Assembly: GCA_002886105.1 (NCBI GenBank) | Contig: CP025776.1 | Span: 1,736,001 to 1,800,000 of the forward strand | DNA: 64,000 nt | DNA from: Enterobacter sp. EA-1 | GTDB lineage: Bacteria > Pseudomonadota > Gammaproteobacteria > Enterobacterales > Enterobacteriaceae | Direction: 5' to 3' | Shown here: one piece after another, positions 20,911 to 32,235 of the stretch | Layout: each line of letters opens with the position of its first letter | Numbering within the stretch: the first letter of the stretch is position 1 | Notes under the pieces: generated by a model | The model's database searches: none | Seen by the model: only the letters and a program-made list of their open reading frames with translations | What the model was told of the DNA's origin: nothing | Made by a program: the position numbers and the translations under genes

Positions 20911-22142
20911 ATGAAAAGAACACCCTTACTGCACTGATCCTCTCCGCGCTCGCTGTGGCGCAGTCAATCAGCCTGCCGGCACAGGCGGCGACCCGGCAGC
21001 TTAACGTCTGGGAAGACATCAAAGTCGGTCGGCATCCGGATGCCGTGCGCGATTTTGAACAAAAGTATGACGTTAAAGTGAACGTGCAGGAGATGCCTTA
21101 TGCACAGCAACTGGAAAAATTGCGCCTCGATGGCCCGGCCGGTATCGGTCCGGATGTGCTGGTGATCCCGAATGACCAGTTGGGCGGCGCGGTGGTGCAA
21201 GGACTGCTGACGCCCCTGACTCTTGATAAAGAAAAAGCCGACGCGTTTACGCCCGCGTCCATTAACGCCTTCCGTCTGGACAACACCTTATACGGCGTTC
21301 CCAAGGCCGTGGAAACGCTGGTGCTGATTTACAACAAAGAGCTTATCGACAAACCGCTCGATAACCTCACGCAATGGCTCGACTACTCCGGAAAAAACAG
21401 CGTGAACAGAATAAATACGGCCTGTTGGCTAAATTTGACCAGATCTATTACAGCTGGGGCGCGGTCGGCCCAATGGGCGGTTACCTGTTCGGTAAAAACG
21501 ACAAAGGCGGCTACAACCCGCAGGATATCGGCCTGAACAAACCGGGCGCGGTGGAAGCGGTGACCTTCCTGAAAAAATTCTACAGTGAGGGCGTGTTCCC
21601 ATCGGGCATTCTCGGTGATAACGGCCTGAACGCCATTGATTCCCTGTTTACCGAGAAAAAAGCCGCCGCGGTTATTAACGGCCCGTGGGCTTTCCAGCCG
21701 TATGAGGCTGCGGGCATTAACTATGGCGTTGCGCCGCTGCCGAACCTGCCGGACGGCAAACCGATGAGCTCTTTCCTTGGCGTGAAAGGTTATGTCGTCT
21801 CCACCGGAGCAAAAGACAAAGCGTTGGCCCAACAATTTCTCGAATTTATTAACCAGCCGCAGTACGTGAAAACCCGCTATATCGCCACCCGTGAGATCCC
21901 GGCGCAAAAAGCGATGATTGACGATCCGGTTATCAAAAACGATGAGAAAGCCAGCGCGGTTGCCGTTCAGGCGGCGCGGGCAGCAGCAATGCCGGGCATC
22001 CCGGAGATGGGCGAAGTGTGGGGACCGGCGAACGCCGCGCTGGAGCTGAGTCTTACCGGCAAACAAGCGCCGCAGGCCGCTCGATGCCGCGACCAAACAG
22101 ATCCATATGCAAGTCGAAGCCATGCAGGCCAGTAACCAGTAA
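20911..22142 (+). CDS. ganE: Extracellular sugar-binding protein of ABC transporter (galacto-oligosaccharides)
   Basis: MalE/SBP_bac_1 family binding protein, about 410 residues, with a signal peptide (LILSALAVAQSISLPAQAA), LNVWEDIKVGRHPDAVRDFE, GPDVLVIPNDQLGGAVVQGL, LYGVPKAVETLVLIYNKELI and the typical AAVINGPWAFQPYEAAGINYG. It ends IHMQVEAMQASNQ. Breaks near 20922, 21392 and 22080. A GAGG lies ten bases before the ATG. Being next to galactanase and beta-galactosidase genes, galacto-oligosaccharides are the likely ligands (inference). Confidence 0.88.
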
Positions 22143-22160
22143 CCGCTTGTGGTAACAGAA

Positions 22161-22178
22161 CGGGAGGGCCGCCTCCCG
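22161..22178 (+). other. Intercistronic hairpin between ganE and ganF
   Basis: Perfect 7-bp stem CGGGAGG / CCTCCCG with a GCCG loop, 19 bases after the ganE stop and before the ganF ribosome site. Such hairpins after binding-protein genes (malE-malF is the classic case) stabilise the upstream mRNA and lower permease expression. Confidence 0.65.
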
Positions 22179-22199
22179 TTTGTGAAAAGGGAGTCGTAC

Positions 22200-23509
22200 G
22201 TGATTATCAGTCCCAGCGAAAATTTTGCCAAAGCGCGCGGCGCAGGGCGTCATGCGTGGTGCGGGCTGCTGTTGGCTATCGCGCCGGGTTTTGGCCAGTT
22301 CTATCATCGTCAGTGGCTGAAGGGAGCGATCTTCCTCGGTGCTGCTGGCCAGTTTTATGGGCACATTTTACGATTTTCTGCGGGAAGGATTGTGGGGGTT
22401 ATACACCTTGGGCGAAGAAGTCCCGCGCGATAACTCTATCTTTCTGCTGGCGGAAGGCATTATCAGCGTGCTGGTGATCGCGTTTGGCCTGACGGTCTGG
22501 TACCTCTCGCTGCGCGACGCCCCGCTGAATGGCAAGAAGCGCGATGAAGGCAAGCCGCTGAACAGCGTACGCAAACAGTATCAACTGCTGCTGAGTGAGG
22601 GGTTCCCCTATTTGATGATCACCCCCGGCTTTATCCTGCTGGTTTTTGTGGTGATTTTCCCGATCCTGTTTGGTTTTGCCATCGCCTTCACCAACTACAA
22701 CCTCTACCACACGCCACCGGCAAAGCTGGTGGATTGGGTGGCGTTTAAGAACTTCATCAACATTTTCACGCTCTCTATCTGGCGCTCCACCTTCCGGATG
22801 TGCTGCAATGGACGGTGGTGTGGACATTGCTGGCCACCACCTTGCAGTGCACCGTTGGCGTTCTGCTGGCGATCCTCGTTAACCAGAAAGATCTGCGCTT
22901 TAAGCCGCTGGTGCGCACCATTTTTATTCTGCCGTGGGCGGTGCCGGGGTTTGTCACCATTCTGGTGTTTGCCGGGATGTTTAACGACACCTTCGGGGTG
23001 ATTAACAACGCCATTCTCGCGTTCTTTGGCATTGCGCCAAAGGCACCGGGTTAACGGACCCGTTCTGGACGAAAACGGCGCTGATTATGATGCAGACTGG
23101 CTGGGCTTTCCGTTTGTATTTGCCATGACCACGGGCGTTTTGCAGGCCATCCCGGACGATTTGTATGAAGCGGCGAAAATGGACGGGGCCGGAACTCCGG
23201 ACGCGGCTGCGCACCATTACGTTGCCGCTGGTGCTGTACTCCATCGCGCCGATCATCATTACGCAGTACACCTTCAACTTTAATAACTTCAACATCATTT
23301 ATCTGTTCAACAACGGCGGCCCGGCGGTGGCAGGCGCGAACGCGGGCGGGACAGACATTCTGGTGTCGTGGATCTACAAACTGACGATGTCCTCTTCGCA
23401 GTATGCCATTGCGGCGACCATCACCATTCTGCTGTCGATTTTTGTCGTCGGCGTGGCGTTGTGGCAGTTCCGCGCCACCAAATCCTTCAAAAATGATGAC
23501 ATGGCATAA
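22200..23509 (+). CDS. ganF: MalF-type sugar ABC permease
   Basis: Inner-membrane permease of about 436 residues with eight predicted spans, MalF-like and with the long N-terminal extension (FLVLLASFMGTFYDF region, GIISVLVIAFGLTVWYLSL). Downstream are LMITPGFILLVFVVIFPIL, PLVRTIFILPWAVPGFVTIL and the EAA loop (IPDDLYEAAKMDGAG), ending TKSFKNDDMA. GTG start at 22200 after AAAAGGGAG. Breaks near 22340, 22785, 23050 and 23190. It pairs with GanG to form the channel. Confidence 0.88.
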
Positions 23510-23519
23510 GGGAAGAAAA

Positions 23520-24371
23520 ATGGCTAAATCACAAAGCATCCGCCGTGAGAAGTGGATCCGCCTGACGCTCTCCGGCTGGTGATCGCGCTGGTGTCGCTGC
23601 TGATTATCTACCCGCTGGTCTGGACGGTGGGGGCGTCGCTTAACGCGGGTAACAGCCTGCTCAGTACGTCGATCATTCCGGAAAACCTGTCGTTCCAGCA
23701 CTATGCCGACCTGTTTAACGGCCGGGTGAACTACATGACCCGGTACTGGAATTCGATGAAGATCAGCCTGCTGACCATGGTGCTGACATTAATCAGCGTC
23801 AGCTTCACCGCTTATGCGTTTTCCCGTTTCCGCTTTAAGGGGCGGCAAAACGGGCTGATGCTGTTTCTGTTATTGCAGATGATCCCGCAATTCTCCGCGC
23901 TGATTGCCATTTTTGTGCTGTCGCAGTTACTGGGATTGATCAACAGCCATATGGCGCTGGTGCTGATCTACGTCGCCGGCATGATCCCGATGAATACGTA
24001 TCTGATGAAGGGCTACCTTGATGCCATCCCGCGCGATTTGGATGAATCCGCGCGCATGGATGGCGCGAGTAATTTCCGCATCTTTATCGAGATAATCATG
24101 CCGCTGTCGAAGCCGATTGTGGCGGTGGTGGCGCTGTTCTCTTTCACCGGACCGCTGGGGGATTTCATCCTCTCCAGCACCATTTTTACGCACCCCGGAC
24201 AAATTCACGCTGCCGATCGGGCTTTTATAACCCGGTGGCGCAAAAATGGGCGCCAGCTACACCACCTATGCGGCAGGAGCGGTGCTGATCGCCGTGCCGG
24301 TGGCGATCCTCTATCTGGCATTACAAAAATACTTCGTCTCCGGCCTGACCTCCGGCAGTACCAAAGGATAA
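23520..24371 (+). CDS. ganG: MalG-type sugar ABC permease
   Basis: Second permease, about 283 residues and six spans: [60 protein letters not shown], and the EAA loop [20 protein letters not shown], followed by [20 protein letters not shown]. After a frame break near 24198 the C-terminus reads [12 protein letters not shown] and ends [14 protein letters not shown], as in MalG/GanG proteins. Another break near 23573. It starts ten bases after ganF and ends four bases before the galactanase gene. Confidence 0.88.
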
Positions 24372-24375
24372 GCAC

Positions 24376-25578
<1,203 letters not shown>

Positions 25579-25611
25579 TGTGGTGTGGTCATTTCCGGGT
25601 GGATATTTAAT

Positions 25612-27672
25612 ATGAATAAATTTGCGCCTTTAAGCCCGAAGGTCGTCTCGCTATTGCACGGCGCGGACTATAATCCGGAGCAGTGGGAAAACTATCCCAA
25701 TATTATTGATAAAGACATTGCCATGATGCAGCAGGCAAAATGCAATGTGATGTCTGTGGGTATATTTAGCTGGTCAAAACTCGAACCGCAGGAAGGGGTA
25801 TTTAATTTCGCCCGGCTGGATACCCATTATGGAGAAATTATATGCGGCGGGGATCCACGTATTTCTGGCGACGCCAAGCGGCGCGCGCCCGGCGTGGATG
25901 TCGCAACAGTACCCGGAAGTCCTGCGCGTTGGGCGCGATCGCGTGTCTGCGCTGCATGGCGGGCGACATAATCACTGTATGAGTTCCCCGGTTTACCGGG
26001 ATAAAACTTTCAAAATCAACACGCTGTTGGCAGAACGCTATGCGCAACACCCGGCGGTGCTCGGCTGGCATATTTCCAACGAATACGGCGGTGAATGCCA
26101 CTGTTCATTATGCCAGCAGCGATTCCGCGACTGGCTGAAAGCCCGCTACCAGACGCTGGAGAACCTCAATCACGCCCGGTGGAGCGATTTCTGGAGCCAT
26201 ACCTATAGCGACTGGTCGCAGATCCAGTCGCCGTCACCACAGGGCGAGGTGTCAATTCACGGCCTGAACCTTGACTGGCGGCGTTTTAATACCGCACAGG
26301 TTACCGACTTCTGTCGCCATGAAATTGCACCACTGAAAGCCGCGAACGCCGCGTTGCCGGTGACCACCAACTTTATGGAGTACTTCTACGATTACGATTA
26401 CTGGCAGCTTGCCGAACCGCTCGATTTTATCTCCTCGGGACAGCTACCCGATGTGGCACCGGGATAAAGATGAGACTCAGCTTGCCTGCTATACCGCCAT
26501 GTATCACGACATGATGCGCACCCTGAAAGGGGTAAACCGTTTGTGTTGATGGAGTCAACGCCAAGCGTCACTAACTGGCAACCCACCAGTAAGCTCAAAA
26601 ACCGGGCATGCATATTTTGTCATCATTGCAGGCGGTGGCGCACGGCGCCGATTCGGTGCAGTACTTCCAGTGGCGGAAAAGCCGTGGTTCGGTGGAGAAA
26701 TTCCACGGCGCGGTCGTTGATCATGTCGGGCATCTCGATACCCGTGTGGGGCGTGAAGTCTGCGCGCTCGGCGAGATACTTAGCACACTGACGCCGGTGA
26801 TGGGCTGCCGCACGGAGGCGCGGGTGGCGATCATCTTTGACCAGCAGAACCGCTGGGCGCTGGATGATGCTGAAGGCCCGCGCAATTGCGGTATGGAGTA
26901 TGAGAAGACGGTCAATGAGCATTACCGCCCCTTCTGGGAACAGGGCATCGCGGTGGATGTGATTAACGCCGATGCGGATCTGAGCCGTTATCAACTGGTG
27001 ATTGCACCGATGCTGTACATGGTGCGTGAGGGGTTTGCACAGCGCGCCGAGGCGTTTGTCGCCAGCGGCGGGCATTTGGTGACCTCGTACTGGACCGGGA
27101 TCGTGAATGAATCTGACCTCTGTTATCTCGGGGGCTTTCCGGGGCCACTGCGTAAGCTGCTGGGGATTTGGGCGGAAGAGATTGACTGTCTGGCCGAGGG
27201 GGAACGCAACTGGTGCAAGGACTGGCGGGCAATCAGGCCGGACTCCTCGGGGCCCTATCAGGTTCGTCATCTCTGTGAGCTTATCCACACTGAAAGCGCC
27301 CGAGGGCGCTGGCAACCTACCGGGATGATTTCTATGCCGGACGCCCGGCCGTGACGGTGAATCATGTCGGGAAAGGCAAGGCACGGCACGTGGCGTCGCG
27401 CAACGATCTCGCGTTTCAGCGCGACTTCTTCTCTGCGCTCATCGAGGAACTGGCGTTGCCGCGCGCCCTCGGCAGTGGATCTACCGCCGGGGGTAGTGGC
27501 GACGGCGCGTACCGACGGTGACACCACGTTTGTGTTTATCCAGAACTTTAGCGCCCAGCCGCAAAGTATCACCCTGCCGCCGGGTTATCAGGATTGTCTG
27601 TCGGCCTCCCCGGCCAGCGGTGCCATGACGCTGACGCCATGGGACTGCCGTGTTGTTAGCCGTAACGCGTAA
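25612..27672 (+). CDS. ganA: Beta-galactosidase, GH42
   Basis: Cytoplasmic GH42 enzyme of about 685 residues, without signal peptide. Begins LHGADYNPEQW; acid/base Glu in WHISNEYGGECHCSLC (codon 26081-26083), with cysteines of the GH42 zinc site; nucleophile Glu in FVLMESTPSVTNW (codon 26552-26554). The trimerisation domain (ARVAIIFDQQNRWALDD) and a C-terminal beta domain follow. Breaks near 25818, 26437, 26530, 26605, 27300 and 27480. It releases galactose from imported beta-1,4-galacto-oligosaccharides. It is the last enzyme gene before a strong terminator. Confidence 0.94.
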
Positions 27673-27684
27673 GTGTTGTCTGTG

Positions 27685-27713
27685 CGCCTGCCCATTCGGG
27701 CAGGCGTTTTTTT
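27685..27713 (+). terminator. Rho-independent terminator after ganA
   Basis: Perfect 9-bp stem CGCCTGCCC / GGGCAGGCG with an ATTC loop followed by seven T residues, thirteen bases after the ganA stop. It should separate or attenuate the following EIIB gene from the operon. Confidence 0.93.
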
Positions 27714-27735
27714 ATCTGCTGATTATCAGGAGACG

Positions 27736-28051
27736 ATGATGGTGAGCCTTAAATCCTTTCTGCACTACTTCTCTCATCCGCAACCGGCAACGCCGGTCAG
27801 TGCCGATGAGCTGCTAAAAATTCAGCGCCCCGGCGCAGGCGTTTGGCGGGGCGGAGAATATTGAACAGGTGGATGCCTGTATTACCCGTCTGCGGGTAAC
27901 GGTAAAGAATCTGGCAAGTGTTGATTCACAGGCGCTGCAAAATGAGGGCGCGTTGGGAGTGATTATTCTCGGTCAACAGGTGCATGCGATATTTGGTAAA
28001 CAATCCGATGCGCTACGTAAATTACTGGATGACCATTTCTCTGCGCGTTAA
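27736..28051 (+). CDS. Stand-alone PTS EIIB domain protein (glucose/maltose type)
   Basis: About 104 residues: a short N-terminal stretch (SLKSFLHYFSHPQPATPVSA) and one complete EIIB domain of the glucose family. The phospho-accepting cysteine motif ACITRLRVTVKN is intact, followed by LGVIILGQQVHAIFG and a C-terminal helix LRKLLDDHFSAR. No EIIC or EIIA gene is adjacent. The frame breaks at about 27832 (LAALGGAENIEQVDACITRL is expected); with the break, two partial ORFs appear. It sits between the ganA terminator and the convergent porin gene, so it may be expressed by read-through or from its own promoter. A regulatory or phosphorelay role is possible. Confidence 0.8.
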
Positions 28052-28058
28052 GAGAGAG

Positions 28059-28086
28059 AAAAAAAGGATACCCGTAATGGGTATCC
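28059..28086 (-). terminator. Hairpin terminator for ganL
   Basis: GGATACCC (28066-28073) and GGGTATCC (28079-28086) form an 8-bp stem. On the minus strand the hairpin is followed by TTTTTTTCTC, so it fits a terminator for the porin gene about 200 bp upstream of it. The intervening 28087-28281 holds nothing I recognise. Confidence 0.7.
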
Positions 28087-28281
28087 CGAAATAAAAAGAA
28101 AGCAATGGCAATATCACTCAGTTTTAGAGATAACGTAAATAATGATGTTCAGCGCGACTATATAAAATCCTTCGCGTTATAGTGTGGCGGCACAGCTATC
28201 ACTCTCCAGACGATTACTGGAAGTAAATAATCAAAGTAACAGTGGCAGCGAACAAAAGATAACGCGACGGATGATGTCTGG

Positions 28282-29545
28282 TTACCACCGAGGGCTTCAA
28301 CTTGTACGCCAAAATTCCACGTATTATTTTTTGTTCCGTCTTCAAATGATTTCCCATCTTCGGAATCGTTTAAATGAGGCAAAACACGCAGTTCCGGACG
28401 TGACATAAATTCCGGGCCATCAGCCAGACCCACGGCAAAGGTGTATTTCTCACCACTTTGTTTATAGTGCGTACCGTTTTTGTAGTCATCTTTTGGTAGA
28501 AGCTACCGACTTCGCCAATCAAACGCACATAGTTAGTCAGTTGATACTGCGCACGCCCGACCAGCGACACCAGACGGGTTTTGTCGGTGTATTCGGTAAT
28601 GTCATTCGCCGCGCCGTAGGTCAGCACGTGGTTCAACGAGAATTTGTCTGTAATCGGAATCAGACCGGTGTTGATCACGCGGTAACCGCTGGCGTCGTTC
28701 ACATAGTGCCACATGTCATACCAGCCGCCGCCCTGGGAGACCATATTCTGCGCCAGCCCTTTGTTGGCGTATTGCAACACCAGCTTGTTATAACCGCCGA
28801 ACATGTCCTGACTGATTTCGCCGGTGACCATGACGCCGTTGTCAGCATCGTACAGTCCACCGTACGTTTTTTGTTTGTTGGTGGGGTTGGGCATAGCGTA
28901 ATCGACGCCAAATTCGGTCCATGCGCCTGACCACGGTTTCCAGCCTGCGTAGCGCAGATCGAGATAGTTGATGTTGACGTTGTTGTCATCATCGACGCGG
29001 TAGTCCACATCGTTGGCATCCCCACGGATCCGGGCGAAAGAGACCGCGCACTGGGCCGACACTGTAGTTCTCGATACCGGCGCCGGAACCGGAGATGTTC
29101 CAGTATTTGGTATCAATGATGTGCAGATCGTGGCGCTGATAGTAGCGTTTACCGCCCCAAATCACCGCGTTGGGATCGCCGGGGATCAGCCCCTTAATTT
29201 GCAAATTTAACTGGCGCAGACCAAATTGGGCATCATCGCCAAAGGTGGTTTCGCTGTCGTTAGAGCCGTCGGAGACCATGCTGACCATGGTATCGAGATA
29301 AAAGCTCACCTCGTCTTTTTTATACACTTCCGAGCCCAGTTCGACTTCGCCGTAAGTATCGGCTTCGTTACCGAGGCGACCGAGCTTGTTTTTTGCCACT
29401 CCACCATGCCGCCATCGCCCGACACGCCTACGCCGCCGCGCAGGTAACCATGAAAGTCGATCGGCACAGAAGAGGCTGCCAGCAGTGAAGGTGAAGTCAG
29501 CGCAGCGGCTAACGCAAGGGTCAGAGTGCGTAGCGTAGTGTTCAT
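28282..29545 (-). CDS. ganL: LamB-type maltoporin-family sugar porin
   Basis: Outer-membrane trimeric sugar porin of about 420 residues with a signal peptide ([17 protein letters not shown]) and the maltoporin start [16 protein letters not shown]. Family stretches follow: [49 protein letters not shown], and the aromatic C-terminal end. The last codons should read EAWW then stop, but CCGAGG at 28288 replaces CCAGG and shifts the frame. Other breaks near 29043, 28497 and 29400. It would admit galacto-oligosaccharides or galactan pieces; the substrate is inferred from the neighbours. Confidence 0.88.
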
Positions 29546-29811
29546 ATCATTCCTCTTATTGTTTTGTATTACGTTCACATAAACGATGTCATAAAATGCC
29601 TAAATGTAAAAACAGGCAAACTAACAATCACGAATGTGTGATTAACTGCAAATAAATCAGTCTTTTTGTTACCAATAGCGAATTTATTAAGGAGGTTGTG
29701 TATTGTGAGCGTGATACTTTTATGGTGGTTTCTATGAGGGTGAAAGTGTGGTGAGCGTTTTTTAGATGGCCCCTGTTACAATTGGCGCATAACAACATAA
29801 GGAACCGGACC
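29546..29811. promoter_or_regulatory. Divergent control region of ganL and ganR
   Basis: A 266-bp AT-rich gap. It holds a lac-operator-like half TATTGTGAGCGTGATACTTT near 29701, and GTTACAATTGGCGCATAACA near 29774 just before the ganR ribosome site; the latter includes ATAACAA as in the ganE region. A weak CRP-like TGTGAACGTAATACAA lies on minus near 29565. These fit control by a LacI-type repressor plus CRP, but the matches are by eye. Confidence 0.4.
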
Positions 29812-30968
29812 ATGAAGTCTAAAAGTGCCACATTAGAGGATGTTGCCCGCCATGCGGGGGTCTCCTACCAGACGGTGTCCAGGTACTCAACAAATCTGCC
29901 AATGTATCCGAAGCCACGCGTCTCAAGGTGGAGAAATCCATTGAGCTGCTGCGTTACGTACCCAATCGTCTTGCTCAGCAACTGGTGGGCAAGCAGAGTC
30001 AGACCATCGGACTGGTGACCACTTCCCGGCGTTACACGCCCCTTCGCAGGTGGCGGCAGCGGTAAAACGCTACGCCAATATGGATGGTTATCAGGTGCTG
30101 ATCTCAATGATTGATGAGAACGTCAATCATGACATCCAATCTGCGATCAATGAGCTGGAAATCGCAGCTGGTGGATAAAGTCATTATTAACGTGCCGTTA
30201 GAAACCGAGCAGGCGCAGCATATTGCGGCTGAGAACGATGACATTGTTTGTCTGTTCCTTGATGTCGATCCCTACAGTTCGGTGTTTAACGTTTCGTTTA
30301 ACCCGGCAGACGGCACCCGCGCCAGCGTCAAACATCTGTACGATTTAGGGCACCGGGAGATTGCGCTGCTGGCAGGGCCTGCGTCATCAGTCTCAGCAAA
30401 ATTGCGTCTGAAAAGCTGGGTCGAAACAGCTATGGCCTGGAAGCCGGTGACGGTGTTTCACGGCAACTGGGATGCGCAAAGCGGCTACGCCGGTGCGTTG
30501 CAAATGTTGCGGGAGACACCCAATTTTACCGCAGTGCTGGTGGGCAACGATCAGATGGCATTGGGTGTGCTCAGCGCGTTTCATCAGCATCAGGTGGCGA
30601 TCCCCGGTGAGAAATCGGTGGTGGGGTATGACGATACCTATGAAAGTTCCTTTTTCTACCCGGCGCTGACCACCGTTTCGCTGGATCTTGATTTACAGGG
30701 TAAAGAAGCGGTGCGCCGCCTGCTCGACAGCGGGCATAGCGATACCACGCGCAGTTCGTCCGTTTTGCCCGCCCGATTGATCGTGCGCCACTCCACCGGT
30801 ACGCCGCAGGGACAGGGAACTAATTTGCAGGCAATTGCCCAGCAGTTGCAGGCGATTGCGCATCAGTTGTTGGAAGTAAAAGGAAAGCGTAATCTCATTG
30901 TTTTTACTTGTTTTTTAGGAATGTATTGTGTGTACATGCCTTGCCTCTGGTGCTATTCAGGAGCGTAA
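29812..30968 (+). CDS. ganR: LacI-family transcriptional regulator
   Basis: Repressor with an N-terminal LacI helix-turn-helix (ATLEDVARHAGVSYQTVSR), a hinge (YVPNRLAQQLVGKQSQTIGL) and a periplasmic-binding-like sugar-sensing core (ALLAGPASSVSAKLRLKSW, VLVGNDQMALGVLSAF, KSVVGYDDTYESSFFYPALT) very like E. coli LacI. A C-terminal leucine heptad helix LQAIAQQLQAIAHQLLEV matches the LacI tetramerisation helix. Breaks near 29883, 30030, 30160 and 30430. The open frame runs to 30968, but restoring one A near 30880 would end the protein at 30892, the more natural end. It sits beside the gan genes and probably controls them. Confidence 0.88.
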
Positions 30969-30998
30969 CGTTAGCGCCAGAGAGGCAAAGGCCAGAAC

Positions 30999-31957
30999 AT
31001 GTCCGCCAAGAAAAACAAACGAGGGAAAAACGGCACGCCGACCCCGCATGATGCTGTGTTTAAGCAGTTTCTGACAAACCCGGAGACGGCCCGGGATTTT
31101 ATGATGTTGCATTTACCGGAACATTTGCGGGTTCTCTGCGATCTTCGAACCTTGAAGCTGGAGTCAGGAAGTTTTGTTGAGGAGAGCTTACGCCCCTACT
31201 ACAGTGATGTGCTCTACAGTTTGAAGACCGTCGCGGGAGAGGGGTATGTGCATGTCCTGATTGAGCATCAATCAACGCCGGATCAATGCATGGCATTCCG
31301 ACTGCTTCGTTATGCTGTTGCAGCCATGCAACGGCACTGGATACCGGGCATAAAAACTGCCTCTGGTTATCCCGGTATTATTCTATACCGGTAAACGTAG
31401 CCCGTATCCCTACTCAACCAACTGGTTGCAACTGTTTGATTTACCTTCGGTGGCGGAAATACTCTATAGTCGTGATTTCCCGCTGGTGGATGTGACGGTG
31501 ATCCCCGGATGACGAGATCATGAATCACCGCAGTATTGCGGCACTGACATTATTGCAAAAACACATCCATCAGCGTGACCTCAGTGAATTGCTGGACAAG
31601 CTTGCCACGCTCTTACTGACCGGAATACATGACAGGACAGCAATTGGTTTCACTGATAAACTACCTCGTACAGGCTGGCGAAACATCTGACGCAGAAGCC
31701 TTTGTCCGTGAACTGGCGCAGCGGGTGCCACAGCATGAGGATCAACTGATGACTATCGCGCAACAGCTGGAACAAAAAGGTATTGAAAAGGGTATCGAAA
31801 AGGTATTCAGCTTGGTGAACAGCGCGGTATCGAGAAGGGGCGCAAGGAAGAAGCGCTACGGATTGCCCGCACCATGCTCCAGAACGGCCTCGATCGCAAC
31901 GTGGTGATGGAAATGACCGGCCTCGGTGAAGAGCAACTCGCGCAGATCCGTCACTGA
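30999..31957 (+). CDS. Rpn-family (RpnA/YhgA-like) recombination-promoting nuclease
   Basis: About 315 residues of the PF04754 transposase_31/Rpn family: [20 protein letters not shown], then the PD-(D/E)XK-type core ([29 protein letters not shown]), the middle [20 protein letters not shown] and the C-terminal repeat-rich tail [20 protein letters not shown]. Rpn proteins are DNA endonucleases with limited transposase-like activity and occur in multiple copies in enteric genomes. Breaks near 31343, 31505, 31630 and 31805. No flanking inverted repeats are visible, so it is a stand-alone gene. Function at this locus is unknown. Confidence 0.88.
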
Positions 31958-32108
31958 TTTCGCTACTGCAACCTGCCGCGGGCGATGAGCGTATCGCTAT
32001 CGCCGGATGCTCATCTTAGCTGCCGCTTTATCTGTGGCAGGACGTTTAACCCGCTTGTGTTCACCTGTTCATTCCCTTAATCTGCTGACCGGGACGCACT
32101 GTCCCTTT

Positions 32109-32188
32109 GACTCGGGGGTGCCCTTCCTTGTGAAGGCTGAGAAATACCCGTACCACCTGATCTGGATAATGCCAGCGTAGGGGAAGTC
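32109..32188 (+). ncRNA. TPP riboswitch (THI element)
   Basis: Thiamine-pyrophosphate aptamer upstream of thiM. GACT (32109-32112) and AGTC (32185-32188) close helix P1. Conserved elements are GGGGTGCCC, the pyrimidine-sensing GGCTGAGAAATACCC and the pyrophosphate-sensing CCTGATCTGGATAATGCCAG followed by CGTAGGGGAAG. The order and spacing match the thi-box consensus. The preceding 31958-32108 shows nothing else I recognise. Confidence 0.96.
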
Positions 32189-32193
32189 AGATG

Positions 32194-32226
32194 CCTGCCC
32201 GGCATCCCTTCTTCACGCCGGGCAGG
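32194..32226 (+). promoter_or_regulatory. Shine-Dalgarno-masking hairpin of the thiM riboswitch
   Basis: CCTGCCCGGC (32194-32203) pairs perfectly with GCCGGGCAGG (32217-32226), whose last bases belong to the thiM ribosome site AGGAG (32224-32228). This is a translational expression platform: TPP binding would favour this hairpin and block thiM translation. Confidence 0.85.
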
Positions 32227-32235
32227 AGCGAATTT

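Noticed and set aside
19444-24371. Maltose transport operon (malKEFG)
   Set aside because: The transporter proteins are Mal-like, but the linked galactanase, GH42 beta-galactosidase and LacI-type regulator indicate galactan use.
31780-31850. Tandem DNA repeat near the rpn 3' end
   Set aside because: The repeated GGTATTGAAAAG-type units encode the usual GIEKG repeats of Rpn proteins, a protein-level feature of the family.
30999-31957. Insertion sequence
   Set aside because: The Rpn protein is transposase-like, but no terminal inverted repeats or target duplications are visible.
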